Of a stretch of DNA of 13,596 nt, positions 1-7,002 are shown in pieces. Made by a program: the position numbers and the translations under genes. Within the stretch, counting starts at the first letter, position 1, and every line of letters starts with the position of its first letter. This stretch comes from DAOUKH01 sp034420775 (GTDB taxonomy: Bacteria > Chloroflexota > Dehalococcoidia > SHYB01): positions 1-13,596 of the forward strand of contig DAOUKZ010000164.1 of the NCBI GenBank assembly GCA_034420775.1. Direction: 5' to 3'. The notes under the pieces were generated by a model. That model saw nothing but the letters and a program-made list of their open reading frames with translations, did not search any database and was not told the origin of the DNA.

Positions 1-1173
1 AAAGATATCCTGAGACTCAACGCTGATAAAGAGCGGCGAAATCTGTGCGTTGATCATTCGCCGGGACATGACCGTCGCGGGGTACGCCTTCCCGACCTCC
101 CAATCCGCCATGAATTTCCGCGCATAGAGGTAGAGGTGGTCCAATTGGCCTGCGAGTCTTCCACGAGAATACGCCGTCGACAGTGACTTGCGGAGCCGGA
201 AGTGGTCGGCGCCGTCCAGGGAGGGCAAGACCCCATTCGCGCCGTACACCTTCTCGAACTCGCTAAAGTAGTCTTTGGTCCTTAAGTACATCCGCCCGCG
301 CCGGTGCACCCACCGATTAGTCTCGGGCCCGGCGAGGAAGATCATGGGCTTGACAAACGGAGGGCGGATCTCAAAGACAGGGCCGTACTCGTTTGTCAGG
401 TCCGCAAAGAGCGCCGGAACATTCCCCGTTCGAAGATGTGGATTGAACAACAACTTACGCAGGGGAACGCGAGGGATCTTCTTGGTCAGGGCGGAACGGC
501 GAAGCAGCGGGCCGGCCAGATTGTGGGAGACCGCGGCGGCGATGGACCGTCCAATCAGGTCCATCTTGCAGATGAACTCGATGCGCTCCTCCGATTCCTC
601 GTCAAGCTCGAAGATGAACCGAAAGACGTCGCACGTGTCGATAAGACAGATGATGACGACGTCTCTCGGGTCGGGTATCTCATTCTCGAAGATGGCCTTG
701 CGGATGCGCGTCTTGACGAACTCGACCCCGCTGCCCTCCGGGGAGCTGTCGAACATTTCCATCTGTCCCACGTTGTGAGCCAGAGTCCAGAAATCGCCGT
801 CGTGGTACTTCAGGATCTTCAGGTCAACCAAGCGGTCCAGCGTCGAATCAATGATCGACTCGGCGCGGGGGGCGAGGCGTTCTATCCAGAACTGGGCGTT
901 CCGCTGGGCCGGAGCATCTGCGATGTCTTTCAGAATGGAGTCCAGGACGGGATCGCCCGTTTCCTTCCCGTCCACAAGGAACAGGGACTCCATATCGGTG
1001 TCAATGCGAGACCGGAGCGAGAGTTCCGCGAGGACGGCGCCGACGATGGCGCAGTTCAAGTCCCAGCCCGGCACTTGGTGGAAGTAACCGCTCTCCTCGT
1101 TGAGGAGCATCAGGACAAGTTCTTCCGGCAGACTCAACTGCTGGGTTGCGGTACGTTCTTTAGAGAGCGTCAT
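1..1173 (-). CDS. GPP34 domain-cytochrome P450 fusion protein (partial, runs off the left edge)
   Basis: Reading the minus strand from ATG 1173 gives 391 uninterrupted codons to base 1; the gene continues outside. Residues about 12-222 look like a bacterial GPP34 (GOLPH3-like) domain: SLPEELVLMLLNEESG at the start, then AIVGAVLAELSLRSRI and a GDPVLD segment. From about residue 235 the sequence becomes a cytochrome P450 N-terminus: a proline-rich lead (PRVPLRKLL), NEYGPVFEIR, LAGPETNRWVH, then the helix-C type segment DHFRLRKSLSTAYS (H314, R316, R318). The heme-binding cysteine lies beyond the window, so catalytic competence cannot be judged. GOLPH3 proteins bind phosphoinositide membranes in eukaryotes; the role of bacterial GPP34 is unclear, so membrane targeting of the P450 is inference. 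A GGGAG about 7 bases upstream supports this start. It is divergent from the Rieske oxygenase at 1282. A plus-strand ORF at 304-1200 is its shadow. Confidence 0.85.
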   Translation of the reverse strand, partial: MTLSKERTATQQLSLPEELVLMLLNEESGYFHQVPGWDLNCAIVGAVLAELSLRSRIDTDMESLFLVDGKETGDPVLDSILKDIADAPAQRNAQFWIERLAPRAESIIDSTLDRLVDLKILKYHDGDFWTLAHNVGQMEMFDSSPEGSGVEFVKTRIRKAIFENEIPDPRDVVIICLIDTCDVFRFIFELDEESEERIEFICKMDLIGRSIAAAVSHNLAGPLLRRSALTKKIPRVPLRKLLFNPHLRTGNVPALFADLTNEYGPVFEIRPPFVKPMIFLAGPETNRWVHRRGRMYLRTKDYFSEFEKVYGANGVLPSLDGADHFRLRKSLSTAYSRGRLAGQLDHLYLYARKFMADWEVGKAYPATVMSRRMINAQISPLFISVESQDIF

Positions 1174-1205
1174 CGCCTTGCTCCCCGTGCACACTCCTGA
1201 CGGCC

Positions 1206-1235
1206 TTGCCGACTTGTATCAGAAAACTTTAGCAT
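1206..1235 (+). promoter_or_regulatory. Candidate promoter of the Rieske oxygenase gene
   Basis: TTGCCG (1206-1211), an 18-base spacer and TAGCAT (1230-1235) resemble a weak sigma-70 promoter about 45 bases ahead of ATG 1282. It overlaps the -10 proposed for the divergent P450 gene, so at least one of the two calls may be wrong, or the promoters compete. Confidence 0.25.
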
Positions 1236-1261
1236 ACCAGGAAGGTAACCGTACACATCAA
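1231..1261 (-). promoter_or_regulatory. Candidate promoter of the GPP34-P450 gene
   Basis: On the minus strand, TATGCT (1231-1236) is preceded by TGG, giving an extended -10. TTGATG (1256-1261) lies 19 bases further up as a possible -35. The start codon is about 58 bases downstream. Pattern match only. Confidence 0.35.
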
Positions 1262-1281
1262 AGGAGGATCGGGGTTCCGGA

Positions 1282-2376
1282 ATGAAGCAGTCAACCGGGA
1301 TTCTGGCTGAGGCCCGCCGAACGACCCCAACCCGACGCGGAGAGCCCGTGAACGCTCCGCTGCCTCCCCCGTTCCCCGAGGGTTGGTACTTCGTCGCCAC
1401 CCGCCAGGCCGTACAGAAGGCCAAGCTCATCCAGAAGACTTGGATGGGCGAGAACATCGTCCTCTGGTGTGACGACGACGGGCGTATCTGCGTGGCCGAA
1501 GCCGTTTGCCCCCACCTGGGCTCCGATCTGGGACCTGCCGCGGGAGGCCGCATTTGCGCCGGCCGGCTCGTCTGTCCCTTCCACGGCTACGAGTACGATG
1601 CCACCGGCCAGTGCGTCGCCACCCCCTTTGCCGACCCGCCCAAGACCGCGCGGTTGCGCGTCTTTGAGACTCGGGAGGTCTGCGGCTTGATCTTCGTCTG
1701 GTGGGGCATCGGGGGGCGGGAGCCGCAATGGCATCTTGCCGCCGATCCGCCCGACCAAACCGGGTGGTGCGGAATCGACGTCAGGACCCTCCGCTTCCCC
1801 GGCCACCCCCAGGAGACGACGGAGAACTCGGTGGACCTCGGTCATCTCCGCTACGTCCACGGCTACGACAGCCTGGACCGCGTCGGGCGAGTGTCGGTGG
1901 ACGGAGCCTACCTTCAGAGCAACTTCGACTTCAGAAGGCGCGGAAAGATCGCCAAGGTCGGGAGCATCATCCTCGACGTCTCCGCCCGCACACACATCTT
2001 TGGGCTGGGCTACTCGTACGTGGAGATCCGCGAGCACTCCATCGGCATGGATATGCGGCTGTGGGTGCTCGCGACGCCGGTAGACGGCACGCTCATCGAC
2101 CTTTCGCTGGCCTCGCAGGTCCGGGAGATTCGCGGTCCGAAGCGGTGGATTGCAGGTCTCGGGTTTCTTCCGCCGCGATGGCGCGCCCCAGTCATGAACA
2201 AGTTCATCGGGGCCGTGCAGGCGCAGGACGTTCGACAGGACGTCGTCATCTGGAGCCGGAAGCAGTACCGGTCCCGCCCCCGCCTCTGCCGTTCCGACGG
2301 CGAGATCATGCCCTACCGGGCCTATTGCGCCCAGTTCTATCCCGATCCGAGCGATAGCGACAGCTCCGCTCCGTGA
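1282..2376 (+). CDS. Rieske [2Fe-2S] non-heme iron oxygenase, steroid hydroxylase/cholesterol 7-desaturase type
   Basis: 364 residues. The N-terminal Rieske domain has C76-P-H78 and C98-P-F-H101, the four ligands of a [2Fe-2S] cluster, spaced a little wider than usual. The catalytic domain shows ENSVDLGHLRYVHGY (N182, D185, H188, H193), the 2-His motif for the mononuclear iron and the bridging aspartate, and an aspartate near QDVVIW (about D320) that fits the third ligand. The opening PPPFPEGWYFVA and the closing segments QDVVIWSRKQYRSRP and YRAYCAQFYPD resemble KshA and Neverland/DAF-36 oxygenases, so a sterol or other polycyclic substrate is plausible but unproven. Such enzymes need a separate ferredoxin reductase; none is visible here. 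AGGAGG at 1262-1267 lies 14 bases before ATG 1282. A GTG at 1348 with GGAG five bases upstream is an alternative start that keeps all domains. It is convergent with the flavoprotein ending at 2431. Confidence 0.9.
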   Translation: MKQSTGILAEARRTTPTRRGEPVNAPLPPPFPEGWYFVATRQAVQKAKLIQKTWMGENIVLWCDDDGRICVAEAVCPHLGSDLGPAAGGRICAGRLVCPFHGYEYDATGQCVATPFADPPKTARLRVFETREVCGLIFVWWGIGGREPQWHLAADPPDQTGWCGIDVRTLRFPGHPQETTENSVDLGHLRYVHGYDSLDRVGRVSVDGAYLQSNFDFRRRGKIAKVGSIILDVSARTHIFGLGYSYVEIREHSIGMDMRLWVLATPVDGTLIDLSLASQVREIRGPKRWIAGLGFLPPRWRAPVMNKFIGAVQAQDVRQDVVIWSRKQYRSRPRLCRSDGEIMPYRAYCAQFYPDPSDSDSSAP

Positions 2377-2430
2377 GGTTCGTCCTCCCTGTCTGGGACC
2401 GTTCCGCGAGGAGCTGCGAAGCTTAGGGCG

Positions 2431-3792
2431 CTACGCCTTCCGGAACCGCGAGCCGTACAGGATGCCCCCGTAGTAGTTGAACGACCGCCTAGCCGCGTCA
2501 TCGTCAAAATGGTAGTCCGCACCGAGCTGCCGAGCGGCGGCAAGCCCGCTGACAAAACAGGTCTCCTGGCTGTTGACCAGCGTATGCGCGCCGCAGAACC
2601 AGGTCCGCCTCCGCCCCTGGACGAAGCGGAACAAGTTGACGAGTAGGGCAACGTGGCGCACGTCGTGAATGATGTGCTGGAACGACCACTTCTTGACGAT
2701 CTTTCCTTCGTCGATGGGGCTCGTCGCGTTGTAGGTCACCAGACAGGGCTTGTCGGACCCGTGAGCCCACGGCTGCTGGTTGTGCATGATGTAGGTGATC
2801 TCGTAGTTGTCCGGCCTCTCGCCGTACTGTTCGATGTGGTTGCTCCGCGTGGACAGGGCCTTCACCTCGTTGTCCGGAAGGACTGAGGCGTCGGAGTGGA
2901 CGACCGCGTGGTGATGGAGCTCGGTGTCGTAACGGATCGACGAGAGGATGTAATGCTCAAGCCTCGTGGGCTTATCGAGCAGCTTGAGCGCGTGGTTCGC
3001 ATTGCAGGCGAGAATGACGTCGTCGAAGGTCTCCTGTACGCCGGCTTCATCCTCGACCACGACGCCGGACGCTTGCCGGTACACCTTCCGAACGGGCCGG
3101 TTGAGGCAGATATTGTCCCGAAAGTTCGCCGATAGATTCTCGTAGATGCGGCGTGTCCCTCGGTCCCAAGTCTGCATGGGCGTAGATGCTTCGATATCGA
3201 AGAACTCGAGATACCTGCTGAACAACGATGCCGGCAGAGACAACACGTCCGTCGCCATCAGGAAGTTGACGAACATGGGCTTTAGGACCTTGTACTTGAA
3301 GTCGTCGGAGAACCTTCCCAGCTTCAGCACCATGCCCATGCTGATGTAGTTGAACGGGTTGAGGGCATTCAGCAGCTTCGACTGGGAACGGGTGAGCCAG
3401 CCAATACGGTGGAGACGCCTCAGAAGACGCTGGAACTTCGCAATCTCGGATCGCAGCTCGTCTCTGATATCGGAATCGAAGTCGTGCGCGTAGACGCGGC
3501 CGCCATACTTCACGCTGTAGCTGAACTTGGTGTCGACCAGCTCGATGCCGAACTGTTCCATCAAGAGGATGATGTGGTGATAGATGGACGGAATACAGGC
3601 GGTCACGGAAATGTCGAAGGGAATGGCGCTGCCGTCATCCTGCGGCATGTCGGCCGTAATCGCGTTGCCGCCGATCTGTTCGTGCGCCTCGAACAGCCGG
3701 AAGTCGAACCTATCCGGGTGATGGTGCAGGGCCCATGCAGCGCCCAGCCCCGAGACACCTCCACCGACAATGGCAACTCGCCGCGGCATCAT
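2431..3792 (-). CDS. FAD-dependent amine oxidase-like oxidoreductase (COG2907-type)
   Basis: About 453 residues from ATG 3792. The N-terminus RRVAIVGGGVSGLGAAWAL is a Rossmann dinucleotide-binding GxGxxG motif, followed by the acidic residue and glycine pair in LFEAHEQIGGNA that contact FAD in the amine oxidase superfamily. The C-terminal WFCGAHTLVNSQETCFVSGL is the second FAD-contact region. Overall it resembles the predicted NAD/FAD-binding proteins of COG2907, which include lipid- and sterol-active desaturase/isomerase-like flavoproteins; the substrate is unknown. The start is chosen because GAGG lies five bases before ATG 3792 and the fold begins immediately after. A GTG at 3849 would add 19 arginine-rich residues and has no clear ribosome site. 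It follows the carbonic anhydrase stop by 64 bases on the same strand and is probably cotranscribed. It converges on the Rieske oxygenase gene. Confidence 0.85.
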   Translation of the reverse strand: MMPRRVAIVGGGVSGLGAAWALHHHPDRFDFRLFEAHEQIGGNAITADMPQDDGSAIPFDISVTACIPSIYHHIILLMEQFGIELVDTKFSYSVKYGGRVYAHDFDSDIRDELRSEIAKFQRLLRRLHRIGWLTRSQSKLLNALNPFNYISMGMVLKLGRFSDDFKYKVLKPMFVNFLMATDVLSLPASLFSRYLEFFDIEASTPMQTWDRGTRRIYENLSANFRDNICLNRPVRKVYRQASGVVVEDEAGVQETFDDVILACNANHALKLLDKPTRLEHYILSSIRYDTELHHHAVVHSDASVLPDNEVKALSTRSNHIEQYGERPDNYEITYIMHNQQPWAHGSDKPCLVTYNATSPIDEGKIVKKWSFQHIIHDVRHVALLVNLFRFVQGRRRTWFCGAHTLVNSQETCFVSGLAAARQLGADYHFDDDAARRSFNYYGGILYGSRFRKA

Positions 3793-3856
3793 GCCCGCCT
3801 CGCCGATCGCTATGCCAGAGCGCATGCAGCCCCGGCGGCGCGAAGCCACCGAGAGC

Positions 3857-4354
3857 TCAACCCTGAGCGACCTCGTTCAGCTTCCCTGTCGCGCAGTCGT
3901 AGACAAAGCCGCGAATGTCGTCCTTGTTGGGGATGAAGGGGCTTGCCTGGATGCGCGCAATCGATTGCTGAACGTCTTCCTCGACATCGGGGAACGCCTC
4001 CATCGCGAAGGTCGGCCTCAGGCCCGTATCGGCCATGATCGCATCCTTCAAGTCGTCGTCGCGGAAAGTCACCATGCCGCAGTGGGTGTGGTGGATGAGC
4101 ATGATCGAGGTCGTGCCCAGAAGGCGCTGCGAGATCGTCAGCGAGCGGATCACGTCGTCGGTGACCACGCCGCCGGCGTTCCGGATGATGTGCGCGTCGC
4201 CTTCGCTGATCCCAAGCAGTCTATGCGTGTCGAGGCGGGCGTCCATGCACGCCACCACCGCGAGGCCGAGCCCCGGCGGCACGGGCAAGTCGGCCTTGTC
4301 GAATGTTTCGGCAAAGCGAGCATTGTTCGCCAGCAGGTCATCGATAGCTGTCAT
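3857..4354 (-). CDS. Beta-class carbonic anhydrase (short form)
   Basis: 165 residues. It interconverts CO2 and bicarbonate using zinc in the cytoplasm. ACMDAR gives zinc ligand C36 with the D38/R40 dyad, and HHTHCG gives ligands H89 and C92, the C-xDxR / HxxC pattern of beta carbonic anhydrases. IIRNAGG is also conserved. The length matches the short type exemplified by mycobacterial Rv1284. AAGGAG six bases before ATG 4354 fixes the start; longer in-frame extensions upstream lack family similarity. It lies first in a probable unit with the flavin oxidoreductase (64-base gap). A candidate promoter is at 4434-4462. Nothing looks damaged. Confidence 0.93.
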   Translation of the reverse strand: MTAIDDLLANNARFAETFDKADLPVPPGLGLAVVACMDARLDTHRLLGISEGDAHIIRNAGGVVTDDVIRSLTISQRLLGTTSIMLIHHTHCGMVTFRDDDLKDAIMADTGLRPTFAMEAFPDVEEDVQQSIARIQASPFIPNKDDIRGFVYDCATGKLNEVAQG

Positions 4355-4399
4355 CACATTCTCCTTGCGCCGGGTATCGGTTGGTGGCCCAATCGTCCA

Positions 4400-4431
4400 C
4401 CCGGTCTCAATATCGCCTGTGGATGACCGGG
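4400..4431. repeat. Inverted repeat in the carbonic anhydrase leader
   Basis: CCCGGTC (4400-4406) and GACCGGG (4425-4431) are perfect 7-base arms around an 18-base loop. The structure lies at the predicted start of the carbonic anhydrase transcript. It could be a leader hairpin or an operator. No riboswitch family is recognised. Confidence 0.4.
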
Positions 4432-4433
4432 CT

Positions 4434-4462
4434 ATTCTGAAGGCCGCCAGCGCCATCTTCAA
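4434..4462 (-). promoter_or_regulatory. Candidate promoter of the carbonic anhydrase-flavoprotein unit
   Basis: Minus-strand TTGAAG (4457-4462), a 17-base spacer and CAGAAT (4434-4439) each match four of six consensus bases. Transcription would start near 4427, leaving a leader of about 70 bases that carries the inverted repeat at 4400-4431. Confidence 0.3.
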
Positions 4463-4476
4463 GGGGCTCGCTGGCG
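4445..4476. terminator. GC-rich hairpin downstream of the OsmC gene, possible terminator
   Basis: CGCCAGCG (4445-4452) and CGCTGGCG (4469-4476) form an 8-bp stem with a 16-base loop. No T-run follows, so it is not a canonical intrinsic terminator. A smaller perfect hairpin, CTGGC-GTTT-GCCAG, sits closer to the OsmC stop at 4519-4532. Confidence 0.25.
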
Positions 4477-4578
4477 CACGTCGCTCCTTACCCTCCGATT
4501 GTGGGTAGGGGGATGGCACTGGCGTTTGCCAGGAATGGTCACACAAATGAATGGGTGCTATGACGCGACCGGCTATGG

Positions 4579-5085
4579 TCACCCGCGGGCCGGCGGAGGG
4601 TAGTCATCCATCTCGAAGGGCTCTCCGTTCAGGTTGATCGTGTCCTCGAAGAGCTCGGGCCGGCCAATGGACTGGCGGGCGTAGCAACCGTTGCGGGCGT
4701 TGCGCATGACGCCGGCCACCCGTTCCGGGCTGTCGGTGGACTCCACGTCGTAGTGGATGACAATCTTGTCGGCCTTGGCCTTCACGGTCTGGGCGAGCAC
4801 TGATCCCTCACTGGACAGGGAGTAGGCGATGCTCGCCTTCACCTGCCCCAGGTCAACCTTCATCATGTGAGCGTACCGCTCAAGCTGCGTCATCTCTCAG
4901 AACAGGATGGAGACGGCAAAGTAGGTCATCGGCGCGGGAGCGGTGTTCTCGCCCAAAGGCGGCCCCTCGTCACACATGATGGTGAAGTCCCGGGCCTTTG
5001 CCTGCTTCTTCATGCCGCCGAGGAGCACGGCCTCGGCCCGAACCGTGGCGGAGAGGGACTTCCGGTCCGCATCGGGTGTGGTCAT
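4579..5085 (-). CDS. OsmC-family peroxidase, probable selenoprotein with in-frame TGA (Sec63)
   Basis: Read conventionally the frame breaks at TGA 4899-4897 into pieces at 4897-5085 and 4579-4893. Both pieces are in the same frame and together give a full OsmC-fold protein of 168 residues. The TGA falls in PMTYFAVSILF-U-EMTQLERYA, the helix that carries the first redox cysteine of OsmC/Ohr proteins. The second conserved cysteine is present as C134 in RNARNGCYARQSI, 71 residues later, close to the spacing in the family. Such proteins reduce organic or fatty-acid hydroperoxides through this residue pair. A SECIS-like stem-loop follows the TGA. OsmC-like selenoproteins have been reported from metagenomic surveys. 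GAGG five bases before ATG 5085 supports the start. A simple nonsense mutation is the alternative, but the stop lying exactly at the catalytic residue and the intact rest of the frame argue against it. Confidence 0.82.
4868..4899 (-). promoter_or_regulatory. Candidate bacterial SECIS element with its UGA codon
   Basis: On the mRNA strand the UGA (4899-4897) is followed after 19 bases by the loop GGUAC of a perfect hairpin, UGAGC-GGUAC-GCUCA (4882-4868). The loop starts with GGU, as does the SelB-binding loop of E. coli fdhF, and the distance from the UGA is nearly the same. The lower stem is poorly paired, as is common for bacterial SECIS elements. Confidence 0.7.
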
Positions 5086-5121
5086 ACGTGCCTCACGACA
5101 GTTTGGGGTCGGGGCGAGTCT

Positions 5122-5127
5122 AGCATA
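5122..5127 (-). promoter_or_regulatory. Candidate -10 box of the OsmC selenoprotein gene
   Basis: Minus-strand TATGCT lies about 37 bases before ATG 5085, the same hexamer proposed for the P450 gene. No convincing -35 is visible. Confidence 0.25.
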
Positions 5128-5343
5128 GTAGCCAGGGTGCTTTGCTCACCACCTTGAGAGCGCCCGGCCCTTTCCGCTGGCCCCTCAGGCTGTAGGCCGG
5201 AGGAAAGCGGCGCGCGGCGCCAATGGCCAGACGGTCATACCCCCGCGGGTGGTGTCACTGCGCACCATCTCCGGCATTTCCTGGCGGTAGCCTGCGGCAG
5301 CACCTGCTTGCCCGGCGTGAACCCGCAGCCTGGACGTGGACCG
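5128..5343. other. Intergenic stretch between the FeoB-like and OsmC genes
   Basis: No gene is supported here. Short minus-strand readings (for example one containing GFTPGKQV, faintly like the start of a FeoA domain) end quickly and carry no recognisable domain. The stretch is very GC-rich near 5170-5225, with partial inverted repeats but no clear terminator. Confidence 0.4.
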
Positions 5344-7002
5344 TCACCCACCGAACGCGACCGAGACCCAGCCGACGCCGGCGGCGACCGCGACGGCGAA
5401 GGCGGCCTGTTGCACGATAAGCCTGCCCGTGAACCGTAGCCCGAGCTCGCGCCCAATCGTCATCGCGGTGACGAGGCATGGCAGCACGGTTCCGGCGAGG
5501 AAAGTGGCCACCAGCAACTGGGTCGCGCTCAACGCGGCCACGGTGCCGTCCTCGGCCAGGAGCAGGATGCCGTCCTTGCGGACGGCGGCGAGCACGGTCG
5601 GCAATGCCGCGTCCACCGGCAGCGCGAACACGGCCATCGCCGGCGCCAGCAGGCGCCCCGCCGCATCGAGTACACCCGACCAGTCGAGGAGCGACGCGAC
5701 CATCGCGATCGCGAAGAAGGTCGGAACCGCCGTGACGAAGAACGCCGAAACCATCCCTCGTGTCTCCGCGCCGACTGCCGCGAACGAGGGCCGGGTGAGG
5801 AAGTTGCGCGGCTCGATGAGGAGTGTGTTGAGCGTCGACCGCGCGGCAGGGTCACTGGTGAGGCGCGTGTAGACGAGCGTCGCCGCGACAAGCAGCGCCA
5901 GATACGGGACAACGAGACTGCTTGAGCCCGCGGCGGCGAAGACCGCGAGCGTCGCGCCGAGCTGGTACGAACAGGCTGACCCGAAGGCGATCGCGCCGAC
6001 GGTTGCCGGCCGGGTGCAGGCGGAGCAGGAGGATGTCGAAACGATCGCCGGGACGTTGCAGCCGAAGCCCATCAGCGTCCGCGTCACGTCGCGCCCGTGC
6101 AGGCCAACCGGACGCAACAGGGGGTGGAGCGTCGTCCCGATGCGGTCGGCGAGGCCGCTCGCCTTGTAGACGCCTATCATCACGGCGTAGACCAGCACCG
6201 TGGGGACCGCCCACACGAACAGCAGCGGCCCCATCGTGAGCAGGCCGTAGTCGCCGGCGAGCACCGCTCCGAGCGGTCCCGGCCAGCCCACTATCCGCTC
6301 GGCCAAGGGTATCGTGCCCGACTTGGCCAGCGGCTCGAGCCAGGCGGCAATCTGGTTCGCACCGAGCACGGCGAGCAGCGCCGGCACGACGAGAAGGACG
6401 ACCGCAGTCGCCGGACCTGCGACCTTGTGGTCGAGGAGTCCGCGCTGCGGCTCGATCCGCCACCCCGCCCTCGCCGGCGTTCGCTTATGGCGGACAGTGC
6501 CGGGCGCCGTGACGGCGTCCTGCAATTCCTCGAGCGCCGCGGCATCGGGACGGCGCGCGTCGAGCAGCACGAATGGCAGTCCGGTCGCCAGTGCCATGCG
6601 CCCGATCGCTTCGCGAGCGGCGGCATGGTCGGCGACGAGGTCCCAGCGCGTCACGGCGATGCTCGCCCGCCTCCCCAGAACGAGCGGTAGCAAAAGGTCA
6701 AGGTCCTCGTCGACCTGCGTCGCAGAGGCGACGAGCAACACCTCGTCCGCGTCCGCGAGCGCCTCCAACGTGAGACGCACGGTGTCGGCATCGGAGGCCC
6801 GGTGCAGCCCCGGCGTGTCCACGAAAACGCGGCTGGGGGTCGTGTACTCGCCGCAGGACACGGTGGTGCCGCGGAAGTTCACGCTCCTCGCAGGCTGGCC
6901 CGTTAGGGCACGGACCAGCGCGGACTTGCCGACGCCCTCGCGTCCCAGGAGCAGTGTGGTGCAAGGCGCCGCGACATCGATGTCACGTCGCTCAGCACGC
7001 AC
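5344..7002 (-). CDS. Divergent FeoB-like GTPase/permease (metal transporter)
   Basis: About 552 residues from GTG 7002. An N-terminal GTPase domain has G1 LLGREGVGKS (residues 18-27), a G2 region FRGTT, G3 DTPG (62-65) and a weak G4, TRWD (118-121), in place of NKxD. A membrane region follows from about residue 195 with many hydrophobic segments. It includes the FeoB gate signature GFGCNVPAI (312-320), whose cysteine lines the Fe(II) path in FeoB, and a second gate-like segment FFVTAVPTFFAIA. The protein is shorter than typical FeoB (about 700-800 residues) and lacks a clear cytosolic spacer helical domain. Fe(II) import across the inner membrane is the family role; another divalent metal is possible. 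The GTG start overlaps the last codons of the flavoprotein, suggesting translational coupling. An in-frame start at 7062 would add 20 residues encoded opposite no domain. No FeoA is visible. Confidence 0.82.
   Translation of the reverse strand: MRAERRDIDVAAPCTTLLLGREGVGKSALVRALTGQPARSVNFRGTTVSCGEYTTPSRVFVDTPGLHRASDADTVRLTLEALADADEVLLVASATQVDEDLDLLLPLVLGRRASIAVTRWDLVADHAAAREAIGRMALATGLPFVLLDARRPDAAALEELQDAVTAPGTVRHKRTPARAGWRIEPQRGLLDHKVAGPATAVVLLVVPALLAVLGANQIAAWLEPLAKSGTIPLAERIVGWPGPLGAVLAGDYGLLTMGPLLFVWAVPTVLVYAVMIGVYKASGLADRIGTTLHPLLRPVGLHGRDVTRTLMGFGCNVPAIVSTSSCSACTRPATVGAIAFGSACSYQLGATLAVFAAAGSSSLVVPYLALLVAATLVYTRLTSDPAARSTLNTLLIEPRNFLTRPSFAAVGAETRGMVSAFFVTAVPTFFAIAMVASLLDWSGVLDAAGRLLAPAMAVFALPVDAALPTVLAAVRKDGILLLAEDGTVAALSATQLLVATFLAGTVLPCLVTAMTIGRELGLRFTGRLIVQQAAFAVAVAAGVGWVSVAFGG

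Noticed and set aside
304..1200. 298-codon plus-strand ORF
   Set aside because: It lies opposite the GPP34-P450 frame, shows no recognisable domain, and the minus-strand frame gives clear family motifs across the whole stretch.
2377..2430. Bidirectional terminator between the convergent Rieske and flavoprotein genes
   Set aside because: The 54-base gap holds no inverted repeat with a convincing stem and no T-run.
4579..4899. OsmC as a pseudogene broken by a nonsense mutation
   Set aside because: The stop is TGA exactly at the catalytic Cys position, the frame is otherwise intact, and a SECIS-like hairpin follows. Kept only as the alternative.
5157..5343. Possible FeoA remnant after the FeoB-like gene
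   Set aside because: Only a short GFTPGKQV-like string supports it; no start, no length and no other family residues.
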